From NCBI GenBank assembly GCA_947500525.1, contig CANMSH010000002.1:1-64000 (forward strand): a stretch of 64,000 nt of DNA, given 5' to 3'. The translations under genes were made by a program, and so were the position numbers. Source of the DNA: an uncultured Flavobacteriaceae bacterium. GTDB lineage: Bacteria > Bacteroidota > Bacteroidia > Flavobacteriales > Flavobacteriaceae. This document shows positions 6,165 to 13,998 of the stretch, in pieces. The notes beneath the pieces are model-generated. The model did not search any database, was not told the DNA's origin, and was given only the letters and a program-made list of their open reading frames with translations. Positions within the stretch are counted from its first letter, which is position 1; the number at the start of each line of letters is the position of its first letter.

Positions 6165-6578
6165 ATGAATGTACGATTATGTTTATCCTGCGAAAAAGAA
6201 TTAAAAGGGCGTTCAGATAAAAAATTTTGTGACACTCAGTGTAGAAGTATCTACCATAATATGAATAGACCTTCACATGAACTTTCTATTCAAAGAATTA
6301 ATAGTGATTTGCGCAGAAATAGAAGTTTGTTGGCTCATTTCTGCCCAAGTGGTAAAAGTACGGTTGACAAAGAAGTTTTAGTAAAACTAGGGTATAGGTT
6401 TGACCTGTTTACTCATATTTTTCCATTTAACACCGGTACCTATTTTTTTTGCTACGAATTTGGATATCTTCCTATACTTGATAAAGGAACTGAAAAAATG
6501 CTAATAGTACATAAACAAGAGTATATGGATAATTTAAGTTTTCATCCATGGGATTTCAAAATTACAAAGAGCAAATAA
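6165..6578 (+). CDS. zinc-finger protein (MYND/DUF2116-like N-terminus), unknown function
   Basis: This 137-residue cytosolic protein starts with a CxxC, 11-residue spacer, CxxxC motif (residues 6-9 and 21-25: CLSCEKELKGRSDKKFCDTQCR), a treble-clef zinc finger widespread in flavobacterial small proteins. A basic helix follows (RINSDLRRNRSLLAHF). The C-terminal half is aromatic-rich and unfamiliar. It is divergent from the recombinase gene across the 24-base palindrome, so it could be its regulator or a directionality factor. That is inference from position only. Confidence 0.7.
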   Translation: MNVRLCLSCEKELKGRSDKKFCDTQCRSIYHNMNRPSHELSIQRINSDLRRNRSLLAHFCPSGKSTVDKEVLVKLGYRFDLFTHIFPFNTGTYFFCYEFGYLPILDKGTEKMLIVHKQEYMDNLSFHPWDFKITKSK

Positions 6579-6660
6579 TTTACTATTTGTATCCGGACGA
6601 AGTTTGTATTTCAAACTAGGGAGATTTCCATGTTAAAACCAAGAAAAAATGATAAAAAGA

Positions 6661-7656
6661 TCAAGCTACATTTTTCACATAGGGTTGTTGTCTTTTAATG
6701 ACGGCACATATTCTATGGACAAGCTTGTTTCTAACATTGTTTACGATCAACATTTTATTTTTTCCTTCTTCGACCTTTCTAAGGTAGTATTCCCTGATAT
6801 CAGGATCATGATTTATAGCTGCCAAGGCGCTCATATGAAGATGTTTTTTAAGCGTTCTGTTCGCCATTGGATGGATTCTGGATTTGCGGTTTATAGAAGA
6901 ATCCGAAGTATATTCAAAAGGTACTACACCGCAATAACAGGCAAGTTGTTTAGGGTTGTCATATCTGGTAAAGAAGCTGGTGAATACAGTAAAATGCAAT
7001 GCAGTAATCTGACCAATTCCCGTAACAGAGGTTACCAAGCCAACAGTTTTGTTGAGTTTGTCATCGGAAAGAATCAGTTTTTTGATTTCTGCTTCTACGC
7101 GCTTGATTTCATCACAAAGGGTCTTGTTAATCTTTTTAAGGTTCTTTTTAGCAAGTTTTCCCATTTCAGGAGAAAAGAGTTCAAGTTCGTTAGGATATTT
7201 ATTAAAATCAGCTCTGGCATTGACCAGTTGTTTTCTGATTTTAAGAAGTATTCTTACTTTTTCAAGGATTTCGGGAATGGGTTTGTAAAGTTCCAATTTT
7301 CGGAAGTTTTTAGAAGCATACTGCGCAATACGTTGGGCGTCAACTTTATCGTTTTTTCCTCTGAGAAGCCCAATACTTTTGGTGATTTGAATAGGCATTT
7401 CCACACAAAAGTTAGCTTGTTTTTCAACAAGCTTAGAAATGATAAGTTTTCCATAAACACCAGTATGTTCCATACATATAAGCGTGTTTTCCAAAAGAAT
7501 CTTTTGATTCTTGAGAAGTCTAATAAAGGCGTTAGTCCCTTTTTTAGAATTTTCAAATACATACGAGGTGGTCCTTTCATCTATAATGATGGCTACATCG
7601 AACACTTTTTTCGATATATCGATACCGATGAAATAACAGAAGTTTTGTTTGTTCAT
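6661..7656 (-). CDS. IS110-family transposase
   Basis: The protein has 331 residues from ATG 7656 (MNKQNFCYFIGIDISKK). An upstream in-frame ATG exists, but its extension would enter the non-coding structured region. The N-terminal RuvC-like DEDD domain shows D13 (IGIDIS), the glutamate in ICMEHTGVYG and the paired aspartates in GKNDKVDAQR. The C-terminal Transposase_20 domain shows GLVTSVTGIGQITAL, then CGVVPFEYTSDSS with the candidate catalytic serine, and IHPMANRTLKKHLHMSA. The family recombines DNA under the guidance of a bridge RNA. The frame is intact, so the element may be active. Confidence 0.9.
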   Translation of the reverse strand: MNKQNFCYFIGIDISKKVFDVAIIIDERTTSYVFENSKKGTNAFIRLLKNQKILLENTLICMEHTGVYGKLIISKLVEKQANFCVEMPIQITKSIGLLRGKNDKVDAQRIAQYASKNFRKLELYKPIPEILEKVRILLKIRKQLVNARADFNKYPNELELFSPEMGKLAKKNLKKINKTLCDEIKRVEAEIKKLILSDDKLNKTVGLVTSVTGIGQITALHFTVFTSFFTRYDNPKQLACYCGVVPFEYTSDSSINRKSRIHPMANRTLKKHLHMSALAAINHDPDIREYYLRKVEEGKNKMLIVNNVRNKLVHRICAVIKRQQPYVKNVA

Positions 7657-7689
7657 AATATTAAGTTTTAAGATTAGACCAGGTATCCA

Positions 7690-7835
7690 GATAACCATCG
7701 AACCCCTGATAATAGGTCTTAAAACCTGAATTTCCATCTGATGCCGGTCCGGAGATAACTGACAAGGGCTTTCATCAAATTAAGTATAAGCCCGAAGCTT
7801 TGAATAGCGTATAATTCGCCCTCATCAGTTTGGTC
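7690..7835 (-). ncRNA. candidate IS110 bridge RNA region
   Basis: In the IS110 group the bridge RNA is encoded in the non-coding segment upstream of the transposase. This segment can form nested pairings. GGGCTT (7766-7771) pairs with AAGCCC (7788-7793). Outside it, AACTG and GGGC near 7758-7769 pair with GCCC and CAGTT near 7818-7830. The guide loops cannot be assigned without knowing the target and donor junctions. The exact RNA ends are unknown. Confidence 0.4.
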
Positions 7836-8022
7836 ACAGTTTATTATTATTATTGGGAGTATTCCCCGATAGAAAGTTAACAATTACAGAAACTCACTAA
7901 CATATAAATAATCCCTAAATAAAGCGTGTTTGTAAAACTAAGGGGAATAGCAAGAGGGTAACACGCTGCGCGATGTTACAGACTCATAATCCACACATAA
8001 ACAGTCGTTTATGATAATTTAC

Positions 8023-8131
8023 AAAATTTAGTTTTGCAGCAATTTACTGTAAATGTCTTCTAATCCCTTGATTTACAGGTGTTATTTACTGTAAATTTGC
8101 AGCAACGTTGTAACAATTCATAAAATTTAGT
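8023..8131. repeat. cluster of short repeats in the island
   Basis: ATTTACTGTAAAT, itself a near-perfect palindrome, occurs twice (about 8042-8054 and 8083-8095). TTTGCAGCAA occurs at 8033-8042 and 8095-8104. AAAATTTAGT occurs at 8023-8032 and 8122-8131. The cluster lies between the IS110 element and the 3' end of the IntDOT-like integrase gene. It could hold arm-type integrase sites or an operator set. No gene is visible in it. Confidence 0.4.
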
Positions 8132-8141
8132 GCTATTTGTT

Positions 8142-8297
8142 TTAAAATGGAGGAGTAAAAACTACCGCATCCGACAAGCGGATTTGGTTCATTTTTAAAA
8201 CAATAGATTCTCCTAACTCAATTTGGAAATTAATGCAAAGACCATCTATGGTGGCAGCCTCTGAATCTATTACTTTAAAAACGTCTTCTCTTTTTCC
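8142..8297 (-). pseudogene. possible gene fragment, no start codon
   Basis: On the minus strand 51 codons are open between two stops and read like protein, with segments such as EDVFKVIDSEAATIDGLCIN and LGESIVLKMNQIRLSDAVVF. There is no plausible start and no upstream continuation in another frame that I can recognise. It may be the 3' remnant of a gene cut during insertion of the island, or chance. I do not recognise the family. Confidence 0.25.
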
Positions 8298-8336
8298 CTA
8301 AAAGACTTTTTAACCTTTGCAACCAAGGGGCGCAAA

Positions 8337-8365
8337 CGAGAATGTGTCCACAGACACACATCTCG
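8337..8365 (-). terminator. hairpin downstream of integrase
   Basis: CGAGA and TGTGTC pair with GACACA and TCTCG around the loop CACA, with a small asymmetric bulge. It begins 22 bases beyond the stop of the minus-strand integrase gene and could end its transcript. There is no strong T tail, so it may only stabilise the 3' end. Confidence 0.4.
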
Positions 8366-8387
8366 AATTCGTTATTGCCGAATGATT

Positions 8388-9641
8388 TTAGTTTATTCTA
8401 AAAATTCGTTTTTCTTTTTTAATTTCTAGTCTTTGAAGTAAGTTATCAATGTCTTCACTAATCTTATCCTCCAATACTCTTGCATAAATCTGTGTAGTGG
8501 ATAATTTAGTATGTCCTAGTAGTTTTGATACCGTTTCAATAGGAACTCCATTAGAGAGCATTACAGTAGTTGCAAAGGTATGTCTGGCGACATGGAATGT
8601 AATGTTTTTAGAAATTCCACACACGTTAGCTATTTCTTTTAAATAACTATTCGTTTTTTGATTGGAGTAGAGTGGAAGCAAGGTTTTTGAGTTTGTTATT
8701 TCTAATAATCTCTTGTACTTTTCGACTATTACAAGTGCCTTTGGCAAAATAGGAACTTTGACTAATTCATTTGTTTTTTCTCGTTTGGTATGAATCCAAT
8801 ACCTGTTGTCAATTCCTAAAACAATTTGATTTAGTGATAGCTCTTTTACATCTATATAAGATAGACCAGTATAGCAGGAGAAAAGAAAAATATCTTTTAC
8901 TCTTTCTAATCGTTCTTGTTTAAAGTAGGTTTCTTCAATTAATGTTAATTCTCTTTCTGTAAGATATTGTCTATCATACTTTGTAAACTTTAATTGAAAC
9001 TTACTAAATGGATTTTTTGCAATACATTCTAACTTTAAAGCTAGATTAATCATTTTCTTAAAACGCTCTAAATGCTTCATCACACCATTATTGGATAGTG
9101 TTAATTCCTTTTTGGAATTCTTATAAGTTCTCAGAAATTGTTCAAAGTCTATAATGAATCTATAGTTCAATTGTTTCAAATAAATATTTTCCACTTTTCT
9201 TTTTTTACTGAGGAACTCTTTCAAATATTTCTCAGTAGTATAGTAGTTCTTCATAGTTCCAGGCTTCAATACCGTAATCATATTTGTATTATGATAATCT
9301 ATGAGCTCTATCAATGATTTACGGGCATCATCCTTACCTAAATAACGTACTTTGATTGTATTAGCAGAAATAACTTTATCTTCTTCTAAGAGTTGTTTAT
9401 GAGAAACTAACAGTTTGTTGTAAACATGATCTAGGTAATTATTCAAAATTCTAGCTTTAGTTGAATTACCACGACCACGACTTTTGGAATTGTCCCATTC
9501 TGAAATCATAATTGATCTTTGTAAACTAATTTCTGAGCGTTTTCCGTTTACAGTAATACGACAGTAGATAGCTAATCGATTACTATTGCTTCGAGATTTT
9601 CTAGTAAAGAAAATAATTGAAAAAGTGTTGTTTGTCTGCAT
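8388..9641 (-). CDS. IntDOT-like tyrosine integrase
   Basis: This protein has 417 residues from ATG 9641 (MQTNNTFSIIFFTRKS). A start 42 bases upstream is possible but less likely. The N-terminal arm-binding domain (about 1-85) is of the Bacteroidota conjugative-transposon type (RLAIYCRITVNGKRSEISLQ). A SAM-like domain (about 105-210) and a catalytic domain follow. Catalytic residues are H350/R353 (HVARHTFAT), H377 (LLGH) and Y386 (TTQIYARV). The first catalytic arginine is replaced by serine (CYTGLSYIDV, S261), as known for IntDOT and its relatives. It lies about 220 bases from the 3' end of tRNA-Pro and is the likely integrase of the island. Confidence 0.9.
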   Translation of the reverse strand: MQTNNTFSIIFFTRKSRSNSNRLAIYCRITVNGKRSEISLQRSIMISEWDNSKSRGRGNSTKARILNNYLDHVYNKLLVSHKQLLEEDKVISANTIKVRYLGKDDARKSLIELIDYHNTNMITVLKPGTMKNYYTTEKYLKEFLSKKRKVENIYLKQLNYRFIIDFEQFLRTYKNSKKELTLSNNGVMKHLERFKKMINLALKLECIAKNPFSKFQLKFTKYDRQYLTERELTLIEETYFKQERLERVKDIFLFSCYTGLSYIDVKELSLNQIVLGIDNRYWIHTKREKTNELVKVPILPKALVIVEKYKRLLEITNSKTLLPLYSNQKTNSYLKEIANVCGISKNITFHVARHTFATTVMLSNGVPIETVSKLLGHTKLSTTQIYARVLEDKISEDIDNLLQRLEIKKEKRIFRIN

Positions 9642-9801
9642 CTTAAATAACTTTAGTTGAACAAATAAATTTGTATAAGACAAACATCAAAATGTTCTTA
9701 AAAGCTCCTTAAAGTTAAGACAATTAATGTAGAAAAGTGTTCACCGAATTGCACACCTTTTAGTTGATTTTAAATGATTTCAATTGAAACCATAAAACAC
9801 G

Positions 9802-9835
9802 AAAACACTGAAAATCATATGATTAACAGTGTTTT
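9802..9835 (-). terminator. terminator downstream of tRNA-Pro
   Basis: AAAACACTG and CAGTGTTTT form a 9-base-pair stem around a 16-base loop that is itself partly palindromic (AATCATATGATT). It lies 23 bases past the 3' end of the tRNA in the direction of tRNA transcription and is followed by a T-rich stretch. A small hairpin CCTCTT/AAGAGG lies in between. Confidence 0.55.
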
Positions 9836-9857
9836 GTTTCCTCTTGAAAGAGGTTCG

Positions 9858-9932
9858 TCGGGGTGGCAGGATTCGAACCTGCGACCTCCGCGTCCCAAAC
9901 GCGGCGCGATAACCGGGCTACGCTACACCCCG
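9858..9932 (-). tRNA. tRNA-Pro (anticodon TGG)
   Basis: The minus strand folds into a standard cloverleaf. The acceptor CGGGGTG pairs with CACCCCG, the D arm contains TAGCCCGG, and the anticodon arm CCGCGTTTGGGACGCGG carries TGG. The T arm is CGCAGGTTCGAATCCTGC and the discriminator is A. CCA is not encoded. Its 3' end borders the island, so it is the probable attB. Confidence 0.95.
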
Positions 9933-10028
9933 AAAATTCGGATTGCAAAGATAACCTCTTTTAAACAAATTATAAAGGGTTTTTCAATTTATTTATTGTT
10001 CTTAATTTAGATAGAAAAAGAATAAAAA

Positions 10029-12365
10029 ATGAAGTACTTTAGCGCCGTTTTTAATTTTTTCGATAAACACCTAATGATGATCAAAAGTAACACGCTTTCC
10101 CTACTATTTTTTTTACTAATTACCTTAACACATGCACAACAAGAAATAAAAGGGAAGATTATTGATGCAGAGAATAATGCCATTCTATCAAATGTGCACA
10201 TTTTGAATACTGCAGATAGTACTGTAGTTACTTCAGATAGATTAGGTGAATTTAGCTTACCGAAATATGGAGAGTATAAATTCTCAAGATTAGGCTATCA
10301 AGAGAAAATCATTGCCATAACCAATACACGTTTTTTGGTAGTTCAAATGAGCACAAAAGCAACTGAACTTAATGAGGTTGAGGTTAGTGCAAATAATTTA
10401 TCACAAACGCTCAAAAACAGTTCAACGAATGTACATGTAGTTACTCAAAAAGATATAACCTTCGCCAATAGTATAAATTTTGCTCCAATATTAAATAAGG
10501 TGCCTGGTATTTATATGCATACCGGAGCACTAAATACCAATAGAATTACAATTCGCGGAATTGGTTCGAGAAACTTATTTGGAACATCAAAAATAAGAGC
10601 CTATTTTGACGATATACCACTAACTACAGGTAATGGAGAAACTACCATTGAAGATTTTGAATTAAGTACCATAGGAAGATTAGAAATCGTAAAAGGTGCT
10701 AATTCTAGTATTTACGGTGCTGGTTTGGGAGGTACCATACATATATTACCAAAAAAGTCCTTTTTGAATACAAATGAAATATCAAGTGAGTTTTCTTTTG
10801 GATCATATGGATTTCTAAAAGGTATTGTAGATGTAAACTTAGGAGGGGCAAAGTCCAGCACGAAAATCGTTTATAGCAATACACATAGTGATGGTTATAG
10901 AGATAATAATGAATATGATCGACAAACATTTACCGTGACTTCTAATCATTTTATAAATAAAAAGAATGAACTTTCGTTTGTGGGTAGTTATGTTGACTTA
11001 AAAGCATTTATACCAAGTTCAATAAATGAAGATGCATTTATCAATAACCCCACATCTGCTGCCTTTACTTGGGGTAGAGCAAGAGGTTTTGAAGATACCA
11101 AACGTGGAATTTTCGGACTATCGTGGAAGCATCAATACAACCAAAACATAACACATCAAACAAGTTTATTCACGTCCTTCAGAAACGGATATGAACCTAG
11201 ACCGTTTAATATTCTTGAAGAAAAAACATTCGCTTTAGGACTTCGAAGTCGATTGATAGGAACGACAGATCTTTTTGAACGCAGATTAAATTGGACGGCC
11301 GGAGGAGAGATTTTTAGAGATAAGCATCGCTCTAAAACTTTTGAAAACTTATACGAAGACTTTCCTATAGGAACAGGTAGCGTTCAAGGAACGCTTCTAT
11401 CTAACTTTAAGGAAGATCGAAATTATGTTAATTTGTTTTTTGAAACGAATTATCAACTTTCTGAAAAGATGCTAGTCTCGTTGGGCCTAAATTTTAATAA
11501 AACAGGATATGATTTAGATGATAATTTCAATCCAACAGGCAATATTGATCAATCTGGTTCATATGACTTTGATGGCAGATTGTCGCCGAAATTAGGAGTA
11601 TCCTACCTAGTACATAAGGACGTCAGTTTATATAGCACCATTAGCCATGGTTTTTCACCACCAAGCCTCTCCGAAACACTGTTGCCAGATGGTCAAATTA
11701 ATACAGATATTCAACCGGAAACAGGGTGGAATTATGAAGTGGGATCTCGTGGAACGCTATTTGAAAATCGATTGCAATTTGCCATGGCTCTTTTTAGATT
11801 AGATGTGCGTAACCTATTGGTTGCCAGAAGAACATCACAAGATCAATTCATTGGTGTAAATGCAGGTAGAACCCAACATGATGGTTTAGAAGCTTCTCTG
11901 CGATACAGAGTAGTTACGAATAAACCTATTACAGTTGATACCTACCTTACCTATACATTAAATGATTTTATCTTTAAAGATTTTATCGATGAAGACCAAG
12001 ATTTTTCAAGCAACGACCTCACCGGTGTTCCGTCAAGTGTTTTGAATGCTGGTATTGAGCTCAATTCTACCTTAGGAATTTATACAAACATCAATGTGCA
12101 ATCTGTAGGGAGTATTCCAATTACAGATAGTAATAGTTTGTTTTCAAATAGCTATGTGCTTGTAAATATGAAGACAGGATATAAGTTATCTTTCAACAAA
12201 ATAACGGCTGGGGCCTGCATAGGTCTGAATAATATATTCGATGAAAAATATGCTTCCCAAATACTGATCAATGCCCGTGGTTTTGGGGGGAACGCTCCTA
12301 GATATTTTTACCCAGGTAATCCACTTAATTATTACGCTGGTGTGCATTTAAACTATTCATTCTAG
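10029..12365 (+). CDS. TonB-dependent outer-membrane receptor
   Basis: This protein has 778 residues, or 763 if translation starts at the second-line MMIKSNTLSLLFF (ATG 10074), which gives a cleaner signal peptide ending THAQ. A carboxypeptidase-regulatory-like domain (about 38-115) precedes the plug (about 125-240; VPGIYMHTGALNTNRITIRG, EIVKGANSSIYGAGLGG). A C-terminal beta-barrel ends in an aromatic residue (YAGVHLNYSF). Such receptors import siderophores, vitamins or glycans with TonB-ExbBD energy. There is no adjacent SusD, so this is not a classic polysaccharide system. The sugar dehydrogenase and cytochrome genes follow on the same strand, suggesting uptake linked to periplasmic oxidation. 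Confidence 0.9.
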   Translation: MKYFSAVFNFFDKHLMMIKSNTLSLLFFLLITLTHAQQEIKGKIIDAENNAILSNVHILNTADSTVVTSDRLGEFSLPKYGEYKFSRLGYQEKIIAITNTRFLVVQMSTKATELNEVEVSANNLSQTLKNSSTNVHVVTQKDITFANSINFAPILNKVPGIYMHTGALNTNRITIRGIGSRNLFGTSKIRAYFDDIPLTTGNGETTIEDFELSTIGRLEIVKGANSSIYGAGLGGTIHILPKKSFLNTNEISSEFSFGSYGFLKGIVDVNLGGAKSSTKIVYSNTHSDGYRDNNEYDRQTFTVTSNHFINKKNELSFVGSYVDLKAFIPSSINEDAFINNPTSAAFTWGRARGFEDTKRGIFGLSWKHQYNQNITHQTSLFTSFRNGYEPRPFNILEEKTFALGLRSRLIGTTDLFERRLNWTAGGEIFRDKHRSKTFENLYEDFPIGTGSVQGTLLSNFKEDRNYVNLFFETNYQLSEKMLVSLGLNFNKTGYDLDDNFNPTGNIDQSGSYDFDGRLSPKLGVSYLVHKDVSLYSTISHGFSPPSLSETLLPDGQINTDIQPETGWNYEVGSRGTLFENRLQFAMALFRLDVRNLLVARRTSQDQFIGVNAGRTQHDGLEASLRYRVVTNKPITVDTYLTYTLNDFIFKDFIDEDQDFSSNDLTGVPSSVLNAGIELNSTLGIYTNINVQSVGSIPITDSNSLFSNSYVLVNMKTGYKLSFNKITAGACIGLNNIFDEKYASQILINARGFGGNAPRYFYPGNPLNYYAGVHLNYSF

Positions 12366-12400
12366 ATAAAATATTTATCTTTAGATAAAAATCATAACTC

Positions 12401-13522
12401 ATGAGACAATTCACTACTATTTGTATTACTATTATGATCACTTTGTCTGCTTGTGGTCAACAAGCAGAATCATCGGTAAAAGCGGTAACTCCTTCTCAAA
12501 AATATGCGTCAGAAATCGTGGTGTCTGATCTTTCAATTCCTTGGGGATTTGCTTTTTTACCCGATGGTTCAATGTTAATTACAGAGAAGTCAGGTGAATT
12601 GTTGCTTGTTAAAAACGGAAAGAAAACGGTAATTGAAGGATTACCCGAGATCTATGTACGCGGACAGGGTGGTTTGCTAGACGTTGAGGTACATCCGAAC
12701 TACGAAAAGAATGGCTGGATTTATATTTCTTATGCTTCCGCGGAAGGTGAAGGGCAAGGAGGAAATACTTCAATTATGAGAGGCAAGTTAGCTGGAAATA
12801 AATTCACGGACAATCAAGTGTTATATAAGGCTGGACCCAACTCTAGAAGAGGTCAGCATTTTGGTTCTCGAATTGTATTTGATGATCAAGGCTATTTATT
12901 TTTCTCAATTGGAGATAGAGGAAGCAGAGACGTGAACCCTCAAGATATTACAAAAGATTGCGGTAAGATTTATAGAATACATGATGATGGAAAAATTCCT
13001 ACTGATAATCCGTTTGTAAATGAAACAGGAGCTAAAACAGCAATTTATTCATACGGACATAGAAATCCGCAAGGAATGGCGAAAGATCCTAAAACAGGTG
13101 CTATTTGGGCAAATGAACATGGACCAAGAGGTGGTGATGAAATTAATATAATCAAACCAGGTAAAAACTATGGTTGGCCAGTAATTAGTTACGGTATTAA
13201 TTACAGTGGTACAACCTTCACAGAAATTACAGAGAAAGACGGCATGGAACAACCGATGTTTTACTGGGTGCCGTCAATTGCGCCAAGTGGAATGGCTATT
13301 GTAAGCTCTGAGAAATATCCAGAAATGAATGGAAATTTATTAGTAGGATCGCTGAAGTTTCAATATCTAGAGCGGTTAGCGTTAGAAAATGGAAAAGTTG
13401 TAAAACGAGAAAAATTGTTAGAAAATATTGGACGTGTACGAAGTGTTAATCAAGGACCTGATGGGTTCATTTATGTAGGCGTTGAAGATGTAGGTATTGT
13501 TAAATTAATTCCTAAGAAATAA
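12401..13522 (+). CDS. PQQ-dependent aldose sugar dehydrogenase-like lipoprotein
   Basis: This 373-residue protein has a lipobox (MITLSACGQQ, Cys18), so it is a lipoprotein. The rest is a six-bladed beta-propeller of the soluble glucose/sorbosone dehydrogenase family. Diagnostic segments are IPWGFAFLPDGSMLITEKSG, GQHFGSRIVFDDQGYLFFSI with the putative active-site histidine, YGHRNPQGM, and NEHGPRGGDEINII. The family oxidises aldoses in the periplasm with PQQ and passes electrons on. The cytochrome c gene starts 2 bases after this stop and is the likely acceptor. Substrate unknown. Confidence 0.85.
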   Translation: MRQFTTICITIMITLSACGQQAESSVKAVTPSQKYASEIVVSDLSIPWGFAFLPDGSMLITEKSGELLLVKNGKKTVIEGLPEIYVRGQGGLLDVEVHPNYEKNGWIYISYASAEGEGQGGNTSIMRGKLAGNKFTDNQVLYKAGPNSRRGQHFGSRIVFDDQGYLFFSIGDRGSRDVNPQDITKDCGKIYRIHDDGKIPTDNPFVNETGAKTAIYSYGHRNPQGMAKDPKTGAIWANEHGPRGGDEINIIKPGKNYGWPVISYGINYSGTTFTEITEKDGMEQPMFYWVPSIAPSGMAIVSSEKYPEMNGNLLVGSLKFQYLERLALENGKVVKREKLLENIGRVRSVNQGPDGFIYVGVEDVGIVKLIPKK

Positions 13523-13524
13523 AG

Positions 13525-13941
13525 ATGAAGAAGTATCAGATATTTGTAATGTTGTTTTTTGTAACAACTTTGATCGCAACTGGACAAGAGAAGGTTGAAA
13601 AAGATGCCGTTTTTACAAAAAGCATAGAAGAAGGACAATTTATATATGAAGATTTTTGTATGAACTGTCACTTGCCTAATGGTAAAGGTGTAGAGAAAAC
13701 CTTTCCGCCTTTAGCGAAATCTGACTACCTCATGAACAATAGAAGTTTGAGTATTAAAGCCATTAAATTCGGACAAAAAGGAGAAATTATCGTGAACGGA
13801 GAAAAGTACAACAATGTAATGACTCCATTAGGTTTATCCGATCAAGAAATTGCCGATGTCATGAATTATATTACGACTTCTTGGGGAAATACAAACAAGA
13901 AAATGGTTACGAAAACAGAGGTTTCGGCAATTAAGCAATAA
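13525..13941 (+). CDS. periplasmic c-type cytochrome
   Basis: This 138-residue protein has a signal peptide ending ATGQ and one haem-binding motif CMNCH (C45, C48, H49). The fold continues as a class I cytochrome (GKGVEKTFPPLAKSDYLM). A methionine in NVMTPLGLSD, near residue 95, is the likely sixth haem ligand. It starts 2 bases after the sugar dehydrogenase stop. The pair probably forms an electron-transfer unit feeding the respiratory chain. Confidence 0.9.
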   Translation: MKKYQIFVMLFFVTTLIATGQEKVEKDAVFTKSIEEGQFIYEDFCMNCHLPNGKGVEKTFPPLAKSDYLMNNRSLSIKAIKFGQKGEIIVNGEKYNNVMTPLGLSDQEIADVMNYITTSWGNTNKKMVTKTEVSAIKQ

Positions 13942-13950
13942 ACATAACAT

Positions 13951-13979
13951 AAAATTAGTTAACTTTGTTAACTAATTTT
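13951..13979 (+). terminator. terminator after the dehydrogenase-cytochrome operon
   Basis: AAAATTAGTTAAC and GTTAACTAATTTT make a perfect 13-base-pair stem around TTT. The hairpin lies 9 bases past the cytochrome stop and before udk. It is AT-rich with a short T tail. Confidence 0.6.
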
Positions 13980-13998
13980 GGTAAAATAGTACGCATAC

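Larger units (their letters stand above)
6661..7835 (-). mobile_element. IS110-family insertion sequence (ends approximate)
   Basis: The element has a single DEDD transposase gene preceded by about 180 bases of structured non-coding DNA, the architecture of the IS110 group. These elements lack conventional inverted repeats, so the ends cannot be placed from one copy. The right end should fall in 6590-6660 and the left end in about 7830-7960. It lies between the two recombinases of the island. Confidence 0.6.
1..9858. mobile_element. genomic island abutting tRNA-Pro (left end outside window)
   Basis: The segment holds two tyrosine recombinases, two insertion sequences and an array of small unrelated genes. 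It stops at the 3' end of a tRNA-Pro gene, a common attachment site for integrative elements. From the tRNA rightwards the content is ordinary chromosomal genes. The IntDOT-like integrase gene lies about 220 bases from the tRNA. I saw no second copy of the tRNA 3' end in the window, so the other boundary must lie to the left or has decayed. The extent is an inference. Confidence 0.55.

Noticed and set aside
6649..7671. 340-codon + strand open frame
   Set aside because: It lies antisense to the IS110 transposase, whose domains and catalytic residues are clear. The + frame has no recognisable protein features.
7859..7950. TATTCCCC and GGGGAATA as terminal inverted repeats of the IS110 element
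   Set aside because: Both lie on the same side of the transposase gene, and IS110 elements normally lack such repeats.
8100..8120. AACGTTGTAACAATTCAT as a sixth attC
   Set aside because: It resembles one arm of the sites, but no matching opposite arm or internal hairpins are found nearby.
9774..10010. 78-residue open frame on the + strand over the tRNA-Pro gene
   Set aside because: It is the antisense of the tRNA; peptides such as GWQDSNLRPPRPKRG are a well-known artefact of translating tRNA-Pro genes.
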